DNA from: Strongylocentrotus purpuratus
Lineage: Eukaryota; Echinodermata; Echinoidea; Camarodonta; Strongylocentrotidae
Length of the DNA stretch: 64,000 nt
Direction: 5' to 3'
Assembly: GCF_000002235.5 (NCBI RefSeq)
Contig: NW_022145599.1
Location: forward strand, 2,859,677-2,923,676
The stretch's first letter is position 1, and each line of letters starts with the position of its first letter. This document shows, one piece after another, positions 44,641-56,800 of this stretch. The notes under the pieces are model-generated. The model worked only from the letters and a program-made list of their open reading frames with translations, searched no databases and was not told where the DNA came from. The translations under genes were made by a program, and so were the position numbers.

Positions 44641-47600
44641 ATGATATGCTGTCCAGATAATGGAAGAATCTGCAAAGAGAAAACAAACACAGATATGGAT
44701 TGGCTTGTATCATCAAATATGGTAACGCTTCTCATGTAAAAATCATGTCATGAAATGTATGCAGCAAACTGTTTCTTGCGTTCATCTACACTAGTATGGG
44801 GTTAGCTGGTAAATGCATTGGTATCCAAACACCCACCCTTACTGTGTCATATTCTAGCTACATAGATATTCAAACATAGTTTAGGCTACTAACTTAGTAG
44901 TGTATCAGAAGGGCACCTAATCCAAATTGAACTTCCACAATTGTTACATACAGTTGAAAAGGCTTTGTGAAACGGATCAGTGTGACTATGCTGTAACACC
45001 CGTTTATCTACAAAGCTGTTCTACATACCTTCTCTTGAGGTTAGCTTCCTTCCTGAGTTCCTCATAACGACAGATCCCTCTGAGCATAGGCAGGTAGTCT
45101 AACGTCAAGGCTGAGTGGTTAGTATACAAGTGGTCTGGAAGTCTGCGTACCACCGAAGAGTTTGTTTCTCTGGAAAATCATAGGGAAAAGAGTAGGGTAT
45201 TTGAAAACCAATGAAAACAATGTGGTTATTTTTAATTCTGACAAATCTAACTCTGTTGATGTGCTAGCATCAATTATACATGCAATTCTTATTCAACAAG
45301 TATGGCTAGATCACCTTTAGTATGTTCATCATTCTAAAGTCCATTTCAACATGTTCTTCGGTGTACCTTCAATGTCGTTGTCAAACACGAATTTTATCCA
45401 TTCTAAATTTAGAACAGGGAAAATCAGTCCCTGGTATTTTGAGTGGAAGGAAGAGTATGTCCTTATAACTAATATATACATGGGCATGCTTAACAAAGGA
45501 ACCATCAATTCAAGGCACAATCAAAGACTTCACATTATGTAAGTTGTCTGATGAAAGCAGACAAAATAGTTTAGGAACAAAACCAAAAATATCTCAGGGA
45601 AAAAAGTGCAATAATAAAGGGCTGAAAGATACAGTATCTACTTTAAGTGTAAATAAAACAATATTCATCTAAAATGTACATACCTCAATGTTGCTTCAGA
45701 TGTGATGGCCTTGATGCGTAGAAGGGCTTCATGGTCCGATGGTAAGACGCTACGTTGAATCTCCTCCCATCTTGTTTCATCCTGCCTTGCTTCAGCAACC
45801 GTTCTTCTACACCTCTTCACACAATCCCTCAGACTCATCGCCTCTAAGCAGCAGTTCATATCCACTATGTTGACCTCACCTCTTGAATCACAGTGCCTGA
45901 CATCTACCTGTTCATAATCATCTCCTATCCAATCCTCACTGTCAATCAACCCAGGCATGAGCAGTGGATGCCACCATTCATTGTTACCATAGCGATTGAG
46001 ATGACTGTCTTGTTGCTGACTGTGGAGGAGCATTGTATCCATCTCTGACATCCTGTCTGCATGCTCCGCCATGATATTCATCAGATCACCACCGAGTTTA
46101 GATGACTTCTTTTTCTCATTTTCGGTCAGTTCATGGTCAGCTGACTCGCTAGATGATTTCTCATTGGACGAGAGGGATGCATAGCTTGCTTTGGTGTCTT
46201 TGGAGGTAGTAATTGAAGAGATGATTTGAGGTAGGTTACAGTGGACAGCATCGATTCTAAGATCATGGAATGCTCGGAGAATGGATGCTAGTATGACAGG
46301 ATCATCTAACCTCTGAAAAAAGAAGAAGAAACAGAAATAACAAATTGTCTCCTCTATATAGAATTTTTTTGTTTTAAGTATTCATTCATCATAACACTGA
46401 TGTTTGAGGTTTCATCATAGACTTAAATTCCTTAAACAATACTTTATTACTCTTATTTCAATCTTTCAACTTTTGTCTTTAAAAGATTAAAGAAACAGAA
46501 AGAACTTTGAAGAATACGTGCATATGTACTTGCAAATATTAATAAAGTATCCTGGACAACTCAATCAAACCTTCCTTGCTCATACACAAAGGTGCGGTTT
46601 GCACTTGGTGAAGGCAATTGAGTCGACGTTGGCCATAACTCCCAAAAGGATCAGCCTTTTCATATACAACTTACTTGTATGGTCAATGTAAGGCACTTTT
46701 CACCCTTATATTCATTCTCACTCATTTCTGGTTTCAAATACTGAAATATCCTTCTGCAAATTTAATCATCTTCATCTATTTCTTTTCACTCACCTTCAAA
46801 AGATGTAATGAGTCTATCACAGGACCTGCAACATTTCCAAGTCCAGCAATGCTCTCAAAAAGTCCACAATAGTTCCCAAGACCTGTCCTAAAACTGTGTT
46901 GTCCTAAGCTCTCTTGAATACTGTTGGTTTCATTGTCTTTGGGTGTCTCCTTCTCGCTCGTCAGTCCCATTTCATCCATCATCTTCAGCACATCCTGGGG
47001 TTTGTACCCCTTCATGGAGTAGTACTCCCCAACCGCTATAATCTTTGTCTCTAGATCTATCAGTTCTTGCGTTAGCTCCACTATGGCTCCACCCACCCTG
47101 GTCTCATCCCCACCCACATCACTTGTGTCCATTTCACTAGTGGCCGATTGAGACACCGGCTTTCCTTGCGATATTCTCTCTCTTGGAGCATCTATCATGT
47201 GTTCTCTCTTATCATCCTCCTCCCCATCTGGTCCCAGCTGGATTGAATCACTCCTGGGCGTCGCTCCAGAACTCACCCAGAACTGGAGATGTTGCAGGCA
47301 TCGTCTAATGTCACGGTCAAAGAACTCGGCAACCAATCTCAGGTCTTGATGTGAGATGGGAACATCTTCAGCGAGGCACAGCAGCTTTAGGTGACTAACC
47401 AATGGGTTCTGTGTACCAAATGAGAAGAATGAAGTCATTATTTCTTGATATGCACCAAAGTGTAGTCCAAGATCAGTCTTTAAATCAGTTAGTCAGTTAA
47501 TTAGTATCAGGGATTCTCTATATTCTTACCACTATTTGACATTTCATCAAATATAACAAGTATATACTTTGTTGATTAATAAAATGGCCAAAAAATGAAT

Positions 47601-47813
47601 AAAATCTGATTAACTTGCCCACAAGTCAAATAGAAATTTACATGTCCAAAATGTTCAAACCGAGAGAAAGATCACAAACTCGTGAGGTTTGAGAGTTGAA
47701 ACATGACTAAATCTAGTATACTAGTGTATCTGACATTATGACACTTACCAATGGTGGGGGTTTGAATGTCAGCTCATCATATCTAGAAGTTAAACTGAAT
47801 GAAAACCTTGGAT
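44576..47813 (-). CDS. ATAD5: ATAD5 exons 13-17 (lid and C-terminal collar)
   Basis: Exon 13 (47749-47813) reads DPRFSFSLTSRYDELTFKPP. Exon 14 (46794-47408) contains FFDRDIRRCLQHLQFWVSSG, matching human CDIRKSILYLQFWIRSG. Exon 15 (45684-46312) carries the MAEHADRMSEMDTML helix, and exon 16 (45029-45169) LDYLPMLRGICRYEELRK. Exon 17 (44576-44669) reads FFHYLDSISF and then the repeat-derived tail THLSLASILNPTQHP with TAG. Human ATAD5 has HYFEGIH at the same place but then a different tail. Confidence 0.92.
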
Positions 47814-50800
47814 CTAAAAAGAAAGACAGGAAACATACATAAAATATAATTACTGGAAGGCACATGTTCATAAAGAGAAGATAAAAGAGCCACTACAATT
47901 CATTATATATAATTGTGGTATATATCTAACAAAGCAGATTTTTCTTCCCCCTTTCTGACAGACCGGTACACTTCTTCAATTTGATCTATCCAACACTTTG
48001 TTCAATTACATATTTACTAATGAGGCGATAAAACATTTACATAAATACAAGTAGTAATCATGTGTATAATAACATTAGTGTAAAACAAGACGGTAAAAAG
48101 TTCATCTGATGATTATTACCTGATGTTGTAAGGACAATGGGTCTTTTACTGCTCTCCATGAATGACATCACAGTGGACAGGAATCCTTTGTCTTCTTCAA
48201 ATATTATATCAACCTGAAAGAAAGAGAAGTATAATCAAGCTCTAGCGACTGTGTTCCAAAGAATTTCATCATACTGCCCAGATTAGATTGGACAAACTGG
48301 CAAATTATTCCGTTTTAAAATGTATATCATACTTTTGATAACGTGCAAAGAATTGTTTTAATGGGTGATTTAAACAAAAATACTGGGATACCAACCTTTA
48401 AAGAAATTAGGCCAATCAGGCATCCTACACTGAATCAGCAAGATTTAATATAGAATGGCAAAACATCCATATTTGACCCTTTCAATGCTATCAAGTTACA
48501 AACACTTGCTTGTCCTAGGGAACCTAAAAGAATTCAGTTGGTCATTTTAAATTATCGGTATATGTTTAACTTTGCATATCTAGCATTCACTCTTGTTTCA
48601 TGTAGAAAATAGAGTTACATTGACAATTAATGATTGCAGATTGTAGTAAGTTGTATTTCTGTGGTGGGAATCCCAGGACACAACACAACATGAGTTAAGT
48701 GACATTGTACACACCTCATCAAAGAGGATAAGTGATGTTGAAGTGATCTTAGGTTTGGTGCTGGCTGCTTGAGATCCAGGTGGCTGGGATGAGGAGATCT
48801 TCTTGATGGGTGACTGTTTGATGGCTTTCTTAGGAGACTTCTTCACACTATTCAAGAACAAACAAGAAAATAAGGTCAGACCTGTACGAAACAAAGTCAT
48901 TAAAGCCCCTCTGCACTAGTTTGGCCGTGAGGGATTAGACCTCCCTGCAAGGTCAGTTACAGGTGGTTATCTCATCAAATCAGCTCTCAATTAACATAAG
49001 AAAAAGAGGACCATGAGGATCAAAGGTCACAGATTAGGCATTGTTTGCTATATAGAGGGCACAAGTAGCTATAAGTTGTGCAGTGGGGCTTTAAAATGAC
49101 AACTGAAATTATTTCTTTAGAATTTTCTAAAACAAATGAAATATAATAATGTTATCTCTGTATAAAAATGCTTAGTTCTTTGCTTGGAAAAATATTTATA
49201 CACCAATAAATGCAGGCAGCATGATTAGGTACAGTACATAGAGGTGAGCCATGGCAATATATATTTAATTTTTTAAATAGTACTATCGGTAAGAAGAGGT
49301 TAAAGAGATTTATTAATTATCGTGAATAAATCATCTTTCAGAGCAAACCATCCTTTGCTATGATGAGAAATGTGGAATCTTAAGCCTGGTCAAGATTTCA
49401 GTATTACTAACTGTATCAAAGAAAAAGAAAAAAAAAAGGCACGTTCAGAAATCTTGCCACAAAAGTGCAAAGCATATTTAGATTAAGATGGCAAAGTGTC
49501 TTACCAACCTGATGAGTAAGCATGTGTAATAAGCGCAAGCCACAGCCTGTAATCAATGGTTACCTTGCTTTTCTTGCTATTTAAAAATTAAATATTATTA
49601 TTATTATTATAAAAATTAAATATTATTATTATTATTACCTTGCTTTCTTGACTGGAGATCTTTTGGTACTCGAGCTAGAGGAGCTCCCAATCTTGACGAA
49701 ACCAGCGAAGGCTTTGGGAAGGGCTGGTTTCTTCTTCTTCTTGGGTGAGGCAGGCTTGGTAGAGACAGACTTGCTTGGAAATTGATTAAAGAACCTGGTG
49801 GAGGATAAGCCTGGTTGCCTAGCAACCTGATGTGACTGAGTGCCTTCTCCAAGCTCTGCTAAGATCTGTCGGCCATTGCGACGGGATGACGCATTCACCT
49901 CAAACACCTGATGAAATTAATTGGAAAACAACAAAAACTTATAGTAAGTTTAAGTATCAAAGTCTAGAGCACATTAACACATACTTACCTTAAAATCATT
50001 TTAATTTTTTATTAAACATAATGTAAAACCATCTTAAAAACGGTATCAATTATTTGAAACCTTATGATACACCAAAATAATAATTTCCTGCAGTAGTGAA
50101 AATAATAGCAAACTTCTGCTACAATCACCATGCTTTGATTGTCTTCTTCATTCTAGAGAACCAGGGGGGTGTTTCACAAAGATCCTAAGTTAAACTTATC
50201 TCTAAGTTGGACCTAACAACTATGGAAAGCAGTTAACATCTTTGAAAATATTTTGTAAAAGATAATTTAAAAAGCATAAAATGTTGATTCTAGTCATTCA
50301 TATTTTTTATTATCAAGGAGATATTTAATGGTCTTGATGTAGAATTTATAAAAGTCTAAAATATTTGAATTTTTGCTTTTGAATATATTTTATTTTGAGG
50401 CTACAACTGGCTCTGCATAATGTTCAAGTCCACCTTAGAGTTAAGTTTCGGATCTTTGTGAAACACCCCCCCCCCCCCCCCCCTAAGGATCATATAAACA
50501 CTGGTCCTGTCATGGATACTGTCTCCAGGATGATTAACATCAAATACACTTTAGTTACCTCAAATCCTAGCTCCTGTGCACAAGCATAGACAAGGGATGT
50601 CTTTCCTACTCCGTGTGGTCCAGAAAGCAGAATGGTGTTACATAATCCATCCTCCTCATCACTGTCTTCGATATCACTACAACAGAAGTCATCATCACTC
50701 TCATCATCACTCTCGATCCTCCGAGAACCTAGGTAGAAGTGAAGGAAATATACACAGGGCTGTAAACATTGTAGATGTATGACAGTGAACATAGGAATAG

Positions 50801-53800
50801 CAAATTACTTCCTGTCAATTTTAGCCTTTCATATACAACTAAATATATGATATCAGTGCTCTGTCCATGAAGCCAGTAAAACAAACATACATAGGGAGTA
50901 TTTGTAAAAGGAAGAGGTAGATGGAATTTTCAAGAATGACTAAGGATAATTTTTTTTTTTAATTACACATAAAGAATCTATGAGTACTGCAGGCATAATT
51001 ACAATAACTCAATGACATATTTGATTGCAAGTTGAACTATCGCATCATGATAAGAACAACTATGGATAAGCATATAGTTAACAGGTACAAAGTTTATCTG
51101 TTTCTAACCATATGAGGAAAGATTATATGAATACGTTTTTGTAAGTGATTACAAGGAAATTAACAAGGACATGCCAAGAGATCAGGGCCCGTTGCATCAA
51201 ACTTACTATTGATGGTAACTTAGCCATCAATAGCAACTACCATGGTAACAGAGCTCAACACCATCAAAATCAAGGTTTCCATGGTAGTTACCATTGATGG
51301 CAAAGTTACCATCAACTGTAAGTTTTGTGCAAAGGGGCCCAGATCTAATTCTATTCCAATCATTTCTACCCGACCTCCCTCAGGTATCTAACCCTTACCT
51401 TTAGATTTTCTCTTGTCCTTCCTTTGTGCATTCCGTGTCTTCTCTTTCATTCTCAGTGTCTTCTTCTTCCATTCCGTCAACCACGAGCTAAACTTCCTAC
51501 AGAGAGCAGTGTTACCAATCATTTCAGAAACGGCAGTCGGCTGATACTTCTCAGTCCACAGTAACCCAGCTCGTCGCTTCTCTTCTCGGCTCTCTGAAGA
51601 AAAAAAGGGGGAAAAAATCAATCAGGAAGAGAATTTGCAGGAAAATAGTGTGACAATGCAGATAGATCCGCACTATCATGTTTTTTTTATATTTGCAATT
51701 CATCCACAATGGATATCCTATCAAAATAAGGAGCTTTTATGCAACTTGCCAGCTGTATGTACAATAAAGCTAATTGTTAGTTATTGCATGGTACAGACGG
51801 ATGGGACAATATGCTCAAATTAAGTTTATTCAACCTTGGTCACCTTTTATCTACTGGAAAAGAGATAGATTCAGGGGTGATAGTGGGCACTAAAAAAAAA
51901 GGGATTCGAGGGGGGGGGGGAATGGCATCTAACAACATTCCCCCCCCCCCCCCCCTTTTGAGTAAGGATATTAGGAAAATCAGGAAAATCAGGGAAATTT
52001 GGGAAAAGAAGGGGAAAATTGGGAGAAATCAGGAAGAAGAAGAAAAGTAAAATCAGGAAGAATTAAAAAAAAGAAAAGAAATCAGGTAATTATCAGGTCT
52101 GTAGATGAAGCAGTAAATCATCAATACACTTAATGTTCAGAAGAGAGTAAACTTTGAATGCTTATAAGACCCTAAACCTACCTTCCACTACTGTATCTTT
52201 CTTTCCATCCTTCTCTGCTTTCTGCTCCTCTTCTCCTTTCCCATCTCCATCCTTCCTCTCTTCCACTTCTCTTGACACCCTTCTACTGCTCCTCCTGGAT
52301 GACCTCCTCAAAGACCTCTCCTCTGCATCTCCTACCTCCTCTGCTGGCTCACCATCTAAACCAGCCTCAAGAGATCTCCCAGCACACCCTCGGGTCCCAC
52401 TACGCCTTGCTATCTTTCTTCTTGCGTTGTCGTCATCGTTTTTATCTTCCGCTTTTCGCTTGCCTCTTGAAAGCTTGGAGCTTTTCATGGTTGGTACACT
52501 CTCTGAGCTAGCGGCTGCTTCTTGAGTACCCTGGTCACTTGCTTGAACATCTGGGAAGCACAGAGGTTTAACCATACACAATGGCAATTTGTAAGAAACA
52601 AGAATGACAATATTGCTAACTATATCATTATGAAGGTGCTACATGCATTGCACATGTTCAAAATCTCCTCTTGTTACTTGACTAGACATAAATCCATGAT
52701 AAAATATTGAGTAGAAAAGCATTAGGAAGTCTCAAGCAAGAATCCTTTGACAGGATAACATTTTTTTTGCTGTACTTATGTAAAGACTGAAATATCATTT
52801 TTAGATATATTTCAGTCAGTTTCCCTCTGCATTTATTTTAATCTTTCTTTTCTGCCCAGAGCATTTTGAATTTAAAAAAAATAAATAATTACCAGAATTG
52901 TCTTTGTCTTTCTTCTGTGTTTCTCCATTTTTCTTTGCCTGATACATCTTGAAGATCTTTTGAATAGGGAACTTAGGGTTGGCTCGGAGGATTTCATCCA
53001 TGACAGCTTTCTTATCGGATTCACTGACTGGTGGATGTCCTTCAAAGAGCTGAAAACAAGAAACAGTACCCAAATTCACCTATAGCATAATGTACGTCAT
53101 AAACATGACTTGCGTTTTTCATACAGCCTTCGTGTTTGAGAAGGCAGAATTTTTTATTTTTTTTTACATTTCAGTACTATGTAGTAGGTCGCATCAGTTT
53201 AGACATTAATGAGGCTTGTGTCTATGTAAAGACACATATTGATGTCTGTTCCTTACACCAGACCAACAGGTCTACTTTCATATAAGGTTTCATTGTAAAA
53301 AAGAACCAGGATGTGAAATGCAAGGTTGTGAGTCTAGTCTGAGGGAGAATTACTGATAAGGTCGGTATAATACAGACAAGGAACTAGAAATATCTCTTTT
53401 ATGAAGATCACAAGAGTATTGCAAGAGACCAATTGAGTACTAGACAGTCCAATTTTTTTTTTTTACTTGTCCATAATTTTCAACCCATTTGAATACATCT
53501 CAAGTCTACAAATAGTTAATTGACTACCGGTACATTATATAATGCACTTCACTTCATGTAGCTGAAAGTTCAAGAACACTTACATCAATAGCATTATTTG
53601 TTCAGGTGACTTTTGTGATCAGGAACCTGTTTCACAGAGCTTTTTTTCAATGACAAATGACAAAAATCAGTGACAAATCTGCTGATAACCAATCAGAAGC
53701 AAAGATTCACTGGCTTATAACAAAAACTGTCATTTGTCACTGATGATAAGTTTTGTAAATTAGTGGCCAGGGCTACAATTTTTTAATGCTGTAAACACTT

Positions 53801-56800
53801 ACCTTGAACTTACAACTAATGGATGGAGATGAGACAGATGATGGAGCTAATTTCATGTCTTGGCTGATCTGTGGTTTTGCTTCAAGGTCATCTTTCAGCT
53901 TCCAGTTGCCAAGTCCAGGACAGGGTAGCTTCCATAATGGATTGGTATCATCTGAAATAAACAGAAATAATGATACAATATGACAGGAATAAAGAAGATA
54001 TACAAGTTCTTAAAATATAAAAAAAGAAATAGTGAAACGAGTTTACCATAAATGATTTCTTGGTCTCTAACATGTATTTGCTTCTAGCTTCCAGTCTTTT
54101 GCAGCACAAATTGATATCATCATGTGGTACAACCCAACTCATATAAATTCTCTTTAGGAGACATTGCCTTTTGCTCCTGGTATAGAAATTAAGACAATTT
54201 GATCACATTTAAATATGGTATAAATAGAGGGAAGAAATAACCCACATGACTGAGAAAGAAAAAAATAATAAAAGAGAAAGGCAAACAGAGTAAAATGGAA
54301 CGGAGAGAATGAGAAAAAGAGACAGAGAGAGACAGAGAGGGACAAAGTAAAAAAAGAAATTTGGGCAGTGCATGTAACCTACCCTTTTGCAAAACATGGC
54401 AGGCTTTGATAAGCTGCATACTGGCATCCTTCTGTGTTAGCGTGGGCTTCATTTTGAGCTGCTCCAGCATGTTGAACCCTAACCCTGGTCCACTGAGGTC
54501 ACTCATGGTCTCCTTGGAGTCTATCAGACTGTCTCTACTGGCTTCATCTACTGGTAAGGATTCAGCTATGGCAGCCAGGATACTATCTTGCTTAAACTTC
54601 TTGGCAGCAGCTAGCTGGCCTTGCTTGGTGAAGATTGGGGCTAGTTTGGCAGCAGCTGTGAATCAAAACACAATATCCAACAATGTATTTACTCAGTGTA
54701 AAAGCAAGACATTGGCAAGACATTGGCAAGACATTGATCTACATTTGCCACACTCAACCCAGGTGATGTAAATGGGTACCTGGCAGGAATTAATTCCTTG
54801 AAATGCTGGAGCGCTGTTATGGCAGCTAGGCTAAAGCCGGGGTAATAATAAATGCGTCTTGGAATAGAATTTCTAGATAGATGGCGCTATAGAAATGCCT
54901 ATTGTTATTATTATGTTATAATTCTGGTCTCTATGAGGTAAAGAATTCTATATTGTAATTTCAGACCCTTTATCACATTCTAACAATGCTGTATGTTGTT
55001 TGGCACTAGTGAATCAATAAACAGATGAACTTTGATACAAAGCAAGTACCATGAGTCAAAAGCTGTTTTATGGAAATGTAAAAAGTATATCTACTCACGT
55101 TTAGGTGGTGTCTTTGGTTTATTCCTTGAGCTAGATCTCCTCCGTGGCGTCTGTGCACCACCTCCAACCTTCTTCTCAGACTTCTTCGCAGGTTTCTCTT
55201 TAGTTTCCTCCATCTTGCCTTTCTTATTCAAAGAGTAAGCTTTCTCAGCCTTAGATGATACCGCCGTTGACTTTGAGTGAGGAAACGTTGTTTGGGTATT
55301 CTTCTTCTTCACAAGTTGTCTTGACAGTAGTGTTTTAGAAACCAGAGTAGTCTGATGTCCCTTCTTGGCTTTCTGTAGGAGCTGTTGAGCTTTGGTAACC
55401 TTGCTGTTCTTCTGTAGATACAAGAAACAGGATATAGGTTACAATCATACAAGAATCTTTGACAAGATATGTTATGCAATTGAAGCCTAGTGTGAGGAAT
55501 CATTAAATTAGACCCCCCCCCCCCCCAAAAAAAAAAGTAACCGTGGCAGCAAGTTGCAAATAGGGGGAAAAAATGAGTCCCGATATAGTTGTTAGCCAAC
55601 AAACTATAATTTGACTCTGGTAATAAGAATGTGAAATCTATAGCAGCTTAAAATGCAATTACTATCATCATATCTTAAATATTTCAATTGGGGTTCAACA
55701 CTAATTGCCAGGTTAGAAAAAAAAAGGTATTTATTTAAAAAAATAATATAATTAGTAAATTGAGTAGGTCATTTTTTAATTGCTAATGCTCTGATATATG
55801 ATACCACCATCTTACCTTTGGTGATGCTTTGATGGCAGTCAGCTTCAGTCTGATGGGACCTTGACCTTTACCCCCTGACATCAAGGAGGACTTGAACTTT
55901 TGGTGCTCAGTCTTTGATCTCTCTGATCCTCTCTTCTTATCTTTTACCTCTGCCTTCACAGATGTTTTATTGGAACTCGGTGTAGCTTTCTTAGTTTGTT
56001 TATTGGCTTTGGTCTTCAGCGGTTGGACATCCTCAAACTCTTCCAGGCTAGAATCTGCATCAGTGGATGCCTTGGAAACTCTGGCTCTCAGAACACGTCT
56101 TGGAGGTATCAATGAATCTTCCTTTGTCTCTTTTTCCCCCACAAAAGACTTTGAATTTGAGCTTGGCTTTGAAGCAAGAGGACTTTCCTGTGACTCCCTG
56201 TCCTTTCTGGCTACTGCTACCTTCTTACTCCTTTTCAATTTCTTGTTTTTCGCAGTCAACGAATCCTTCTTTATAGTCCCTTCCTTCTCTTTCTTCCCCT
56301 TTGCAATATTATCATCCACATCCTGTGTTTTCACAACATCTGGTTTGTCAGGTAATTCTTTTTGCTTCTCCATTGTTCTCTTTTCTGTATCATCTTCACC
56401 ATTGTCCTTGACCTTCTCTTTGGTCAAGTCTTTCACATGCCCAGATTGTTCTTGTTTATTCTCCTTGGTAGCTTCCTCCTTGGTAGATTCCTTCTTGGTT
56501 AGCTCTTTCTTGGTTACATCTTTCTTAAAACCTGTAGCTTTTGGCTGGAAAATGTTATACACTGGTCCTGTTTTCTTAGGTTCATCTTTTGTCTCTATAG
56601 ATATCAATCTGAGTTCTGGACTTGAGTCAGGTACACAGACGTTAGATATCAACCTGCGTGGACCAAACCCTGTTTTCCTGGAATCCGTCTCAGAATTCAG
56701 CATCTGTGAGGCACTAGGAGAAGAGTCTTTGTCTCTCCCATCAAGGGGACTGTGCACCTGAGCTTTGACGGTGATGAATTTACGAAGGCAGGTGTCACTA

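Noticed and set aside
55892-56761. 289-codon plus-strand open frame
   Set aside because: It is exactly antisense to ATAD5 exon 2, which has clear family matches and splice sites.
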